This document shows, piece after piece, positions 1 through 8,514 of a DNA stretch of 64,000 nucleotides. The notes below the pieces were generated by a model. That model was not told the origin of the DNA and did not search any database. It was given only the letters and a program-made list of their open reading frames with translations. The stretch is from positions 310,001 through 374,000 of the forward strand of contig JADGDD010000003.1 of the NCBI GenBank assembly GCA_016745075.1, given 5' to 3'. Every line of letters starts with the position of its first letter. The first letter of the stretch is position 1. The position numbers were made by a program, and so were the translations under genes. The DNA comes from Planctomycetota bacterium (lineage in GTDB: Bacteria; Planctomycetota; UBA11346).

Positions 1-2262
1 GATGTAGAAGAAGAACAGTTGGTTTCTGAGCAAAAACAAGAGAATAAAGCTCCAGTTGGAAACCTTGATATTACCATAGCACAAGCAAAAGAATTACAGG
101 AGAGTGGCAAATACGATGAGGCCATAGAACTATTGGAGACGTATATTGTTCTTAATCCAGATGCTACCGCTGCAATTATTTTGCAGAAAAAAATATCGAC
201 GGCTCAATCTAATGCCAGTACAAGAAATACCTTAGCAGAACAGGCTGATATGCAGGAGGCGGTTACAACGCATCCAGAGTATCTTGGCTATAAAGCAGCT
301 ACAGAATCAAAAGTACGTCGTGAATTAGAATTGGTTGAGTATTTGTATGATCAAGATGAGTATGAGGCTGCTTTAGGCCGTATTAACCAATTAGAACGAA
401 AATATCCAGATAACTTAGCGATTCTCACTATTCAAGAACGGTTGTCAGCAAAAATTGCTCGTCGTGAAAAGTCTCGTCTTGAGCGTGAGAAGCGTATTAA
501 CAGTATGAAACATCTTAATGATGTTGATCGACGTGCTCAATTTCCAGATGACCCAGACAAGGTTGCACGGGTCGTTCATGTTTTTCAGGAAGATTTGGAT
601 GAAATCGAACGATTAGAGCTACTTAAGCAGCTAGATACACCAATTGGTCGTTTTGCTTTTACCAATGCTACGCTGGGAGATATTTTACGCCGCTTATTTA
701 CAATAGCAGGCATTAACTATGTTATAGTAGATGAAGCCCTGACAGAAGAAACGTTGGAAATAGATGTTCGTGGTGAAAGCGTTTTACATTTATTAGAAAC
801 CATACAGTTTTTGGTGCCAGTACATTTTAATTATCATGGCGGAACAGTCTTTGTGACAAATTCAGAATCGCCGGTGCTACGTACTGAAATAATTCATCTC
901 AAATCTGGCTTAACAAATGTGCTCGCCACTCCGACTATCGCAGCTATGGGTGGTGGCGGAGGTGAAGGCGGAAACGTTGGTGCAATAGATCCAGGTGCAT
1001 TGTTGGGTGAAGGTGGCGATGAGGAATCTGATTTATTTCGGTTTACAGAAGCCTTGGAGAGTCTTGTTCCTTTTTGGCCGGAAGGTAGTTTTACATATTA
1101 TGAGGCGAAATCACATTCATTATATGTGAAATCATCGCCAGCAGCTATTGCAGAAATTAAACGGTTATTGCATGGTTTAGATTACAATAGCGTGCAAGTC
1201 TTAATTGAGACTCGCTTTATTGAAATATCGGATAATGCGATAAAAAATACGGGCATTAACTGGACAGCAGTTGGTCAAAATGCGGTTTCTGATGGCAGTT
1301 ATATGTTTGGAGGTTCTAGCGGAACGGCTCCCAACCCAGCGACGTTGCTAACAGCCGAGCAAAGTGTTGCGGGTTCAGCAGCAGTGGGTTTTGCTCAAAC
1401 CCTTGGAACCGGTGGGTTTAGCCTTGGCTTTGCTGGTATTGGCAACGGTATTGCTCCTAACTTTACTTCTACCTTGAATATGTTGGAAGATCGTGGTGAG
1501 GCGAATACCTTATCAGAACCGAAGGTTCTCACTCTATCAAATTCAACCGGTATTATTTCTATTAGTAGAGATATACCGTACATCGCCAGTTACGAAAATA
1601 TTGGTATTTCGAATACGAATATTACGGATACAACCACAACGAATTTAACGAATACGAGCAATGTTCCAGTTCCTCGTTTTGAAACGGTTACAGAACAAAT
1701 TACTTTGACTGTAACGCCATCGGTTGCTCGTAATAGTGATATTATTACGATGGATATTTCGCCAGTCATTTCTGAAGTAAATATTCGACAAGTACCAATT
1801 GTTATTCCCAACCTTATCAATAGTTTTATTGAAAACCCAGAGGTGAGCCAGCGTACGCTTTCGACCAAGTTACATGTTCGTAATGGTCAAACGATTGTCA
1901 TGGGTGGATTAATTACTGAAGACGGTAGCGAAGGTCAAAATGGTGTGCCTGGCTTATCGCGTATTCCTGGTCTCGGCCGCTTATTTCGTCAAGATACTAG
2001 TCGCAAAACACGCAGTAAATTGCTTATCTTTGTGACAGCACATATTATAGACCCAACAGGCGGTCAGATTTCAAAAGAAATAGAGACTTTAGAAGATACA
2101 GCAGCGGTTACTTTGCCGAAGCCTATTCGTGATCAAATTGCTGCTCGCACTGCGGCAGAACTTGAAGAAAATACGGCGCGCATAAAAGCGAACCGAGAAA
2201 AAGAACAAGAAGCGAAAGAAACAAAAGTTATTAAGCCCAAGAAAAAAGGCCCTCGTAAATAA
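1..2262 (+). CDS. Secretin (PilQ/GspD superfamily, Amuc_1098-like), 5' partial
   Basis: Outer-membrane secretin that would form the exit pore of a type IV pilus-like or type II secretion-like machine. The reading frame is open from base 1, so the real start lies outside the window; a TTG at 19 is only the first possible start codon inside it. Counting from that TTG, the N-terminal ~150 residues look like TPR helices (ESGKYDEAIELLE), residues ~214-290 look like a secretin N0/STN-type domain (GRFAFTNATLGDILRRLF), a glycine-rich insertion follows at ~310-340, and the secretin core occupies ~390-690. The C-terminal signature is clear: GVPGLSRIPGLGRLF followed by LLIFVTAHII. The lysine-rich tail (KPKKKGPRK) is unusual. 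The stop codon directly abuts the ATG of the PilM-like gene, so the genes are one operon. The secretin call is firm; assignment to the Amuc_1098 subgroup is by overall architecture and neighbours. Confidence 0.88.
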   Translation, partial: DVEEEQLVSEQKQENKAPVGNLDITIAQAKELQESGKYDEAIELLETYIVLNPDATAAIILQKKISTAQSNASTRNTLAEQADMQEAVTTHPEYLGYKAATESKVRRELELVEYLYDQDEYEAALGRINQLERKYPDNLAILTIQERLSAKIARREKSRLEREKRINSMKHLNDVDRRAQFPDDPDKVARVVHVFQEDLDEIERLELLKQLDTPIGRFAFTNATLGDILRRLFTIAGINYVIVDEALTEETLEIDVRGESVLHLLETIQFLVPVHFNYHGGTVFVTNSESPVLRTEIIHLKSGLTNVLATPTIAAMGGGGGEGGNVGAIDPGALLGEGGDEESDLFRFTEALESLVPFWPEGSFTYYEAKSHSLYVKSSPAAIAEIKRLLHGLDYNSVQVLIETRFIEISDNAIKNTGINWTAVGQNAVSDGSYMFGGSSGTAPNPATLLTAEQSVAGSAAVGFAQTLGTGGFSLGFAGIGNGIAPNFTSTLNMLEDRGEANTLSEPKVLTLSNSTGIISISRDIPYIASYENIGISNTNITDTTTTNLTNTSNVPVPRFETVTEQITLTVTPSVARNSDIITMDISPVISEVNIRQVPIVIPNLINSFIENPEVSQRTLSTKLHVRNGQTIVMGGLITEDGSEGQNGVPGLSRIPGLGRLFRQDTSRKTRSKLLIFVTAHIIDPTGGQISKEIETLEDTAAVTLPKPIRDQIAARTAAELEENTARIKANREKEQEAKETKVIKPKKKGPRK

Positions 2263-4452
2263 ATGGCTTCCGTTGTTTGCGGTATAGATATAGGCGATCG
2301 TTTTGTGCGCGCAGTTCGACTGCGTAATACCAAAAAGGGATGGCAATGGCTGAAAGAAGCCCGTGTAGATAAGCACGATGCAGATGGTGAATTGCGTTCT
2401 TTGCAAAGTGTTCTTGGTGAATTAAAAGCAACAGGCGTATTAAAAGGTGCGTCCGTTACTATTGCAGATAGTGATATGACGGTTATGGTCCGGTATTTAC
2501 ACCAAGTACCATTGCCGGAAGACCGTTTGCGTAAAGGCATTACTTTAGAGTTGAGTAGCCATGCAGATGAGAGTGGAAACCTTGCAGCAGATTACACAGT
2601 TTTGCCAATAGATGGCGATGATATTGTTGTCTGTTGTGCTCTTGCTCAGCCTGATGAAGTGGAAGCACTACTCTCTGTTTGTAAAGAAGTTGATATTACT
2701 GTTGGGGCCATTGGCCTGCATACCACCGCTGCGGCAAATGCGCTACGTGTCCATCTGCCGGAAGGCTCTGATGAAGACATGTCTTTATTTATGGAAGTTG
2801 GCGCTCGTGGAACTCGTTTGGTGTTATTGCGTAATGGCCAAGCTATTGCATGTCGAAATATTGCCTTGGGAGGCTTTCATTTTACTGAAGCTTTGGCAGA
2901 CACTAAAGGTTTGTTATTTGGTGAAGCAGAAGCGAGTAAACTGCGCGGTCTTGGGACAAGCGTTGTTCCAGAAGTAACATCCAATAACAATGCGTCTCTT
3001 AAACCTATTGATCAGAATTTCGACACAGATGAAGATGCCTTATTTCTTGATGATGAAGGTACTGTACAGCACAAAGAGGTATCAGAAAAAAAAGATGACC
3101 CTCTTGCTCATGACTCCGATGATTTGTTTGCTGATGACATAAGTGACGTGGGCATTTTTGAAGATACAGAGGTCTCAGAACTGCGCCTAAGCGAAGGTAA
3201 AGAAGTAGCAGCACTGGATGATTTATTTGCTGATGACGAGAGGCCTGCTGTTAATTTACCTTCATCGTCAGTGAAAGATCTTGGTCAAGATATTCTATTG
3301 GAGCCCGAGTTTCTAGAAGGCGCAGAAGAGCAGGCGGAAAAAACGGCACCGATAACACATACTCCTGTAGATGAAGACGATTTGTTTGCTGAAGAACTAG
3401 AAACTCCGGTGAAAGACGAGTCTGTTGTTCAACCTGGTATGCAAACCATGATACAAGGTCGTGATGAAATGGGAGAAGAGTTGCGGCAAATTGCCGAAAA
3501 TCTATACCGTCAAACGTCTAGTTCTATAAATTATTTTAAATCACAATTACATATGCCGCGCCTCGTTATTAATCGAGTCGTGCTTACTGGCGGTGGCGCA
3601 GAATTGCGAGGTTTAGCCCATTATTTGCAACATCGTTTTAGTGTGCCTGTTATTGCTCCTGCTGTAGAAGAATTATATATTCAAAACGGTGTTATTCCAG
3701 AAAGCCCAAGTGAATGGTTTACAGCAGCAGGTCTTGCACTTGGAGATTATAATGTAGATGGCATACATGTCGATTTACGTTCACAGCGTTACTTGCGTGC
3801 ATATATTTTACGTACGCACATTCGTTGGCCGCGTATTGCAGCCAGCATTGTGTTGGTGGCCTGTATTATTTTAGGCGTCAGCCTGAGCTTGCAAAATAGT
3901 GCTGGGCATGCGGTCAAACAGTCACATGAAGATTACAATGTACTTTATAAAAAAGGATCAGCAGAGCTACAAACACAGCGTACTGAGAGTGATGGTTTCA
4001 AAGAAGATTTACTTGGCATTGCAGCTCGCTTGTATGCGGGTAGAGACTTGTTGTATACTATTCGAGCTTTAAAAGAAGTTTCTCCAAATGAATTGTGGAT
4101 AACGAAGCTCGAGACAGAAGGGCTTAGCCAAGACCGTTCGCAGGATGGCATTGAGTCTACCGATACAACTGTGAGTCGTGGTAGTCTTTATCTTAATGGC
4201 CGAATGAAGCCAGAGATAAATGCTATCAATATGCGTAATACTTTTGATGAATGGAAATTGAGATTGGCTCGTTGGCATATGCCAGCTTTAGGTGGTTTAT
4301 TATTTGACGAGACGACGCTGCATGAGTTGCATTTTAATCATGACACAGAAACAAATCAGGCAGACTTTCGCGTACGTTTTGATTACAAGCCTGCTGATTT
4401 AGGCAGTATGCTACATGCGGAAACACTAGATAGTGGTCAGGTGCAGCCATGA
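2263..4452 (+). CDS. PilM-PilN fusion-like (GspL-like) pilus assembly protein with acidic linker
   Basis: Predicted inner-membrane platform protein. Residues 1-230 and ~400-500 read as an actin-like (FtsA/PilM) ATPase fold: VCGIDIGDRFVRAVRL at the N-terminus and the second phosphate-binding element VVLTGGGAELRGL at ~439-451. The two halves are separated by a ~160-residue Asp/Glu-rich, probably disordered insertion (235-395) with three copies of a DDLFA(D/E)(D/E) motif. A single membrane segment follows at ~523-543 (ASIVLVACIILGVSLSL), then a ~185-residue periplasmic PilN-like part. PilM and PilN are normally separate proteins, so this is a natural fusion with the same layout as GspL of type II secretion systems; Akkermansia Amuc_1101 is the nearest family known to me. 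The 3' end overlaps the next start by ATGA, indicating translational coupling. Role is inferred from fold and operon. Confidence 0.8.
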   Translation: MASVVCGIDIGDRFVRAVRLRNTKKGWQWLKEARVDKHDADGELRSLQSVLGELKATGVLKGASVTIADSDMTVMVRYLHQVPLPEDRLRKGITLELSSHADESGNLAADYTVLPIDGDDIVVCCALAQPDEVEALLSVCKEVDITVGAIGLHTTAAANALRVHLPEGSDEDMSLFMEVGARGTRLVLLRNGQAIACRNIALGGFHFTEALADTKGLLFGEAEASKLRGLGTSVVPEVTSNNNASLKPIDQNFDTDEDALFLDDEGTVQHKEVSEKKDDPLAHDSDDLFADDISDVGIFEDTEVSELRLSEGKEVAALDDLFADDERPAVNLPSSSVKDLGQDILLEPEFLEGAEEQAEKTAPITHTPVDEDDLFAEELETPVKDESVVQPGMQTMIQGRDEMGEELRQIAENLYRQTSSSINYFKSQLHMPRLVINRVVLTGGGAELRGLAHYLQHRFSVPVIAPAVEELYIQNGVIPESPSEWFTAAGLALGDYNVDGIHVDLRSQRYLRAYILRTHIRWPRIAASIVLVACIILGVSLSLQNSAGHAVKQSHEDYNVLYKKGSAELQTQRTESDGFKEDLLGIAARLYAGRDLLYTIRALKEVSPNELWITKLETEGLSQDRSQDGIESTDTTVSRGSLYLNGRMKPEINAINMRNTFDEWKLRLARWHMPALGGLLFDETTLHELHFNHDTETNQADFRVRFDYKPADLGSMLHAETLDSGQVQP

Positions 4453-5429
4453 CTTTGTATCCAGATCAACAGAAAGAAATGCGCATCAGTTGGCTGCTCT
4501 TGGCTGCAATTACGATTATTGGTCCACTCATATTATGGTTGGTTTTTTCTGGTGAAGGTGTTGATAGCAAGAAACTGAAAACGTTAGAACGTACTTATAA
4601 GCAACGGCAATCAGCATCACCAGACGTGTTGAGAGATCAAATTGTACGTCAACAAGAAGCGAATCGTCAATTGTTGGCAAATATAGAAGATGTTAAAAAA
4701 GCGGTTGGTATTAAAAAAGTTGCACCATATGTGGTGCCCAACGTTTCCCCTTACCGTAATGACCCAGGATCATATTTTAATAAAATATATAGTGCTATTA
4801 AGGGCGAGCTTAATCGTATGGCTGAAGGCAATAGATTAGTTTCTTATGATGCCAAACTTGGTTACAATACGGAGCAAAAAAGTTTATCGAAAGATATTGT
4901 TGCAGGAGAATTGGTTCGTTTGCAACTTATTACCAAAGCAGTGTTTTTGGCATTGTCGGCGGATAAAAATATTCAAGTGGAACAGATTACACATGGGGAG
5001 ATTATTGAAACGGGCCCCGAGTCTCGTTTGCCTTTATTGCGTGAATATCCGTTCCGTTTAGAGTTACGTGGAGAGTTAAAAGAATTATCATGGGTGCTTC
5101 ATCAATTAGAGGTGCAACAACCTGATGAGAAATTTATACGGGCATTAGGAAGCTTTCAACAATCTATTCAAAGCAAGGCTCGTCTAGAGATGAGTGATTA
5201 TACGGCTGAAGATCACTTTCCGTTAATTGTTCGTGGCTGGAGCATAGAAAATGATGGTAAAAAGAAAGGTGATGAATTTACTCAATTAAAAGTTATTCTT
5301 GATCTTGCTGGTATGGAATTTCTGGAGCCAGAAGAAAGAGGGATGGCTACGCATAGCACATCCGCGCAGCCGACGTATGGCAGTCAAGGTATGAATGCAC
5401 CAGCGCGCTCGTCACGGAGAGGTCGCTAA
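4449..5429 (+). CDS. PilO-like / Amuc_1100-family membrane protein
   Basis: Bitopic inner-membrane protein of 326 residues with a short cytoplasmic N-terminus, one membrane segment at ~14-34 (LLLAAITIIGPLILWLVF), a charged coiled-coil stretch (~40-90) and a periplasmic alpha/beta domain. The architecture and the position after the PilM-N fusion fit PilO/GspM and the Amuc_1100 family of PVC bacteria, in which two ferredoxin-like lobes help dock the platform to the secretin. The Arg/Ser-rich C-terminal tail (SSRRGR) is low complexity. The start overlaps the preceding stop as ATGA. A second protein of similar layout is encoded at 15732-16634 on the other strand. Membership of the PilO-like superfamily is inferred from topology and context; sequence identity to characterised proteins is expected to be low. 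Confidence 0.7.
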   Translation: MTLYPDQQKEMRISWLLLAAITIIGPLILWLVFSGEGVDSKKLKTLERTYKQRQSASPDVLRDQIVRQQEANRQLLANIEDVKKAVGIKKVAPYVVPNVSPYRNDPGSYFNKIYSAIKGELNRMAEGNRLVSYDAKLGYNTEQKSLSKDIVAGELVRLQLITKAVFLALSADKNIQVEQITHGEIIETGPESRLPLLREYPFRLELRGELKELSWVLHQLEVQQPDEKFIRALGSFQQSIQSKARLEMSDYTAEDHFPLIVRGWSIENDGKKKGDEFTQLKVILDLAGMEFLEPEERGMATHSTSAQPTYGSQGMNAPARSSRRGR

Positions 5430-5431
5430 TT

Positions 5432-6316
5432 ATGATAAGCATTCCAAAAATACCCGTGGTAGTGGCTCTTGTTTTTTTTGTGGTGGCTATTGGCAGCCTT
5501 GTGCAAAGTATAAGCATAAATGTTCCTAAATTGGCGGCACCGCATTGGGATGGAGAGCCGGTTGTGTTCATTCGTGCTGAGCCGCCTGTTGTTCCTAATT
5601 TTAAAACTATCTATTTTAATGATTTTAACCCCTTTGTTTCATTTTTAGAACGGAACAAATATATAGCTGAGAAAAAGATAAAGAAAAGAAAGACTCGTAT
5701 TCCCAAAACTATACCAAATAATCATAAACCAAAAGTTGAAATAGTTATGCCGATATTGGTTTTCCCTCCAATGGAGATGAAAGTGGTACAGCCAACTGTT
5801 GTTGGTGTGGTATCCTTGGCAGGTATACATGATGTGCTGGTGACTTTTACAGGTGTTGAGCAGAAAGAAAATGAGGCATCAGAGGAGAATAAGCATTCAG
5901 GAGATGTGGTTCATATCATGACCATTGGTGATACCTTGTTTGATTGGACTTTACTTGATGTTGAAAATGGTGTCCCACAATTTCAAGCACCGGATGGTGA
6001 TCCTATTCGTGTGCCGCTGAAGACACCGGAAGCGGGCAATGTTATTTCATCAGAGGCAAGAGCATCTACAGATGCCAATGACAGGGGCTCATCAGCAGGT
6101 GAAAAAACGAGCTCTGATGTTATGGAGCGCTTAAAGGCAGCGCGCGATAATCCGGAAAAACTGATGGCTTTGCTCAGAGACCCAAAGGCACGAGAGCAAC
6201 TGATGAACAGCAAAGAGTTCAGAGAAATGATGGCTGATCCAGTGATGCGGAAAAAGCTAATGGAGCAACGTCGTAAACTACAAGACCATTTTGGGGGCCG
6301 TCGTAGAGGCCGTTAA
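5432..6316 (+). CDS. PilP/GspC-like membrane protein with C-terminal helical tail
   Basis: A 294-residue protein with an N-terminal membrane anchor (~9-27, VVVALVFFVVAIGSL), a linker containing an NPF motif (NDFNPFVSF), and residues ~125-205 that read like the beta-rich HR domain of GspC/PilP: GVVSLAGIHDVLVTFTG, then IMTIGDTLFDWTLLDVENG. In known systems this domain contacts the secretin N0 domain, which fits its place as last gene of the operon begun by the secretin. The C-terminal ~60 residues are different: a run of DP/NP-containing amphipathic helices (NPEKLMALLRDPKAREQL, DPVMRKKLMEQ) that resembles the DP-type repeats of STI1/Hip chaperone cofactors, followed by a basic GGRRRGR end. The start ATG lies 2 bases after the previous stop. 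The HR-domain call is from pattern, not from alignment. Confidence 0.55.
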   Translation: MISIPKIPVVVALVFFVVAIGSLVQSISINVPKLAAPHWDGEPVVFIRAEPPVVPNFKTIYFNDFNPFVSFLERNKYIAEKKIKKRKTRIPKTIPNNHKPKVEIVMPILVFPPMEMKVVQPTVVGVVSLAGIHDVLVTFTGVEQKENEASEENKHSGDVVHIMTIGDTLFDWTLLDVENGVPQFQAPDGDPIRVPLKTPEAGNVISSEARASTDANDRGSSAGEKTSSDVMERLKAARDNPEKLMALLRDPKAREQLMNSKEFREMMADPVMRKKLMEQRRKLQDHFGGRRRGR

Positions 6317-6408
6317 AGGGTGGTTAAGCGTATCAGACACACTATGGAATGAATTCCGTTGCTGATACTTGCATTTGTCTTGCTCGGAAGTGATGCTGGG
6401 AGGTACTT

Positions 6409-7686
6409 ATGAGTAACTCCTTTACCTGCCCACACTGTGAAGCCTCGTACCCGTTCAAGCAAGCCCTCGTTGATAAGGCTGTTCGCTGTTCCAAGTGTAA
6501 GCAGCCCTTTAAGCTGCAAGAAAATGGTGTTGCGCTTGCAGTTCGTTCTCAACAACAAGCGCCGCCATCATCTGAGCAGTTTCAGCCAGAGGATGGTCCA
6601 TCTACAGAAGATGTGAAAGTGATAGAGGCAGCTAAACAGAAAGCTGCTCAAGCGGCGGAACGAAAAGCCCAAATCAAGAAATCTCATGAAAATATACGTC
6701 GGCAGATGTCTACCACGCTTTCAGCAGCGGCATCGCAGGCAGCAAGTAGTGAATCAGTAAAAAAGGAATCTCAGCGTTTACAGGCGGAAAAAGAAAAAAC
6801 AGGCCGTCATGAACGAAAAGGCGGGTCATCGTCAAAAAATATGTCGGTTCGTTTAAGCAATCAAGGGGCCGCAGATTCTCAAAATTCACGACAATGGCTT
6901 ATCGGTTGTTTGCTGTGTGTATGCGTAGTCATTATAGCAGGTTTTGTTTTTTCCAGTACATCGGAATATGAAGACGCTTTGGCTGTCTTTTCTGGTCCTA
7001 TAGACAAGGTTGATCGCCGTTTCCCACGTCGTCATCAGGCTCATTTGGAGCGCTGTTGGGTTATGTCGTATGATGAAGACTCTGCTCCGATCATTATTTT
7101 GAATGCAGAGGAGTCCGAAGTTGGTGAGCCAGAAATACTTGATCTGACACCAGCTCATTCAGTTCTGTCTAAGTTGAAGGGCATGGCTCCTGTTCCTAAT
7201 TTTCGGATGTGGGCATTGGAAGAGGCTCACGGTAAGATTGAATCACTTTGGAATCAGCGAATAGACTTTTCTTGGTGGGAATTAGCGAAAGAAGAAGGAT
7301 TGGTAGATGATCCTGATTTGCTGGCAATTGCATTTGCTGCTTTTCTCAAAGAAGAAGGCGTGAAGGTGTATCCGTATGTGAAGGTTTTGAAGAAATTAGA
7401 AGAGGGAACGGTATTGGCTCATAGAGTACTGTCTCTCTTATTGCTTGGTTGTACAGATGCAGAAGGTGAAACCAAGTGGATGAAGCGTATCAGCGGTGGT
7501 TCTTTGCCTAGTAGTGCCGAACTTATCCCTTTTTCAGGTGAGCACGGAAAAGGTCTCTTACTTGGTAAAACTGGTTATGAATTTCCCAAAAGTCTAAAAT
7601 ATGACGGATATTTGATGCGTTTAGATGGTGATTGGGATGAAGGTCTACGAGTTCTTGCTTGTGATCTCACAAGTAGCCAAGAGTAA
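6409..7686 (+). CDS. MJ0042-type zinc-ribbon membrane protein
   Basis: A 425-residue protein beginning with a zinc ribbon of the MJ0042/PilX-like type: FTCPHCEASYPF at residues 4-15 and VRCSKCKQPFKL at 25-36 give the CxxC...CxxC ligand set. An Ala/Gln/Lys-rich charged region (60-145) follows, then one membrane segment at ~165-183 (LIGCLLCVCVVIIAGFVF) and a C-terminal domain of ~240 residues that I do not recognise. Such ribbon-linker-TM proteins are common in delta-proteobacteria and PVC bacteria; their function is generally unknown. The start follows a good ribosome site (GGGAGG) at 6399-6404. It sits ~90 bases after the pilus-type operon and may be a separate unit. Confidence 0.7.
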   Translation: MSNSFTCPHCEASYPFKQALVDKAVRCSKCKQPFKLQENGVALAVRSQQQAPPSSEQFQPEDGPSTEDVKVIEAAKQKAAQAAERKAQIKKSHENIRRQMSTTLSAAASQAASSESVKKESQRLQAEKEKTGRHERKGGSSSKNMSVRLSNQGAADSQNSRQWLIGCLLCVCVVIIAGFVFSSTSEYEDALAVFSGPIDKVDRRFPRRHQAHLERCWVMSYDEDSAPIIILNAEESEVGEPEILDLTPAHSVLSKLKGMAPVPNFRMWALEEAHGKIESLWNQRIDFSWWELAKEEGLVDDPDLLAIAFAAFLKEEGVKVYPYVKVLKKLEEGTVLAHRVLSLLLLGCTDAEGETKWMKRISGGSLPSSAELIPFSGEHGKGLLLGKTGYEFPKSLKYDGYLMRLDGDWDEGLRVLACDLTSSQE

Positions 7687-7689
7687 TAA

Positions 7690-7733
7690 ATGCACCAAAT
7701 CTTTCCCCTTGGCAGTTGATTAAAGGGGTGCAT
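7690..7733 (+). other. Intergenic inverted repeat (possible attenuator or terminator hairpin)
   Basis: Between the zinc-ribbon gene and the coiled-coil gene, an outer ATGCA/TGCAT arm pair encloses CCCCTT and AAGGGG arms around an 11-base loop. There is an asymmetric bulge on the 5' side and no U-run after the stem, so an intrinsic terminator is not certain; it could also be an RNA leader structure for the gene starting at 7767. Confidence 0.35.
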
Positions 7734-7766
7734 CATGTGGAGCCAAAACAATAGAAGGAGCGCCAA

Positions 7767-8498
7767 ATGCACCCAGCGATGACCAACCTGCTTGAACTGC
7801 ATGACATCAATCAACAACGGCGCGTCTTACAGCAGCGGCAGCAAGCCCGCGGCTCCGAGTTAAGTGATGCACAGGCTAAGTGTGATGCGCTCACAGAAGC
7901 GGCCACTGTTGCAGAATCAGCCGCGCACGAGGCTGATGCCCTGATTCGCCAATACACACAAGACATTACAGATTGTGATGCGAAGCAAGAAACGTTACGC
8001 GCGCAGCAATCTACTGCCAAGACCAATAAAGATTATCTTGATATTATTAACGGTATTGAAGAAGCAAAAAACCTGAAAAAAATCCGTACAGAGAAGCTTG
8101 CGTCCCTACAAGCTTCTATCGACGAACTGAACGCACAGGCCGCCGCCGCCGGTGCCGCTCGTGATGAAGCAGTAACTGCTTGTGAAGTTATTAAAAGTGA
8201 ACAAGCAGAAAATACAGATGTGGATACCAGCGAAGAAGAGCTGGAGCGTTTGTATGACGAGAAACGTAAAACCGTAGAAGCGGAATACCTTGCAGCCTAC
8301 GAGCGTTTAGTGAAGGGAAATCACTCTATGCCGTTAATGCCAGTAGACAGCGTTACACGTGGTACCCCATATGGTAATCTGATTAGTCATAATCATATTG
8401 AACAAATTCGTAACGGTGCGCTTATTCATGATGCGACTACCAACGCTATTTTGTATGTAAAAGATCCGGCAAACCAAGAGACAGCAGACGAAGCCTAA
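7767..8498 (+). CDS. CT398/DUF164-like coiled-coil protein lacking zinc-ribbon cysteines
   Basis: A 243-residue protein with long Ala/Gln/Glu-rich coiled-coil helices (residues ~10-195) and a small C-terminal domain. The coiled coil with LRAQQSTAKTNKDYLDIING matches the pattern of the bacterial C4 zinc-ribbon family typified by chlamydial CT398 (KTNREYxxL motif). In that family the C-terminus carries two CxxC pairs; here the equivalent segment (residues ~193-234: SVTRGTPYGNLI ... NGALIHDATTNAILYV) keeps the spacing but has no cysteine at all, so zinc cannot be bound in the usual way. CT398 has been linked to sigma-54 and type III secretion, but the general role is unsettled. The ribosome site GAAGGAG precedes the ATG. 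The gene leads a tight + strand group with the NAD(P)HX repair and creatininase genes. Confidence 0.65.
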   Translation: MHPAMTNLLELHDINQQRRVLQQRQQARGSELSDAQAKCDALTEAATVAESAAHEADALIRQYTQDITDCDAKQETLRAQQSTAKTNKDYLDIINGIEEAKNLKKIRTEKLASLQASIDELNAQAAAAGAARDEAVTACEVIKSEQAENTDVDTSEEELERLYDEKRKTVEAEYLAAYERLVKGNHSMPLMPVDSVTRGTPYGNLISHNHIEQIRNGALIHDATTNAILYVKDPANQETADEA

Positions 8499-8514
8499 GG
8501 GTGTTTTGACGCAT

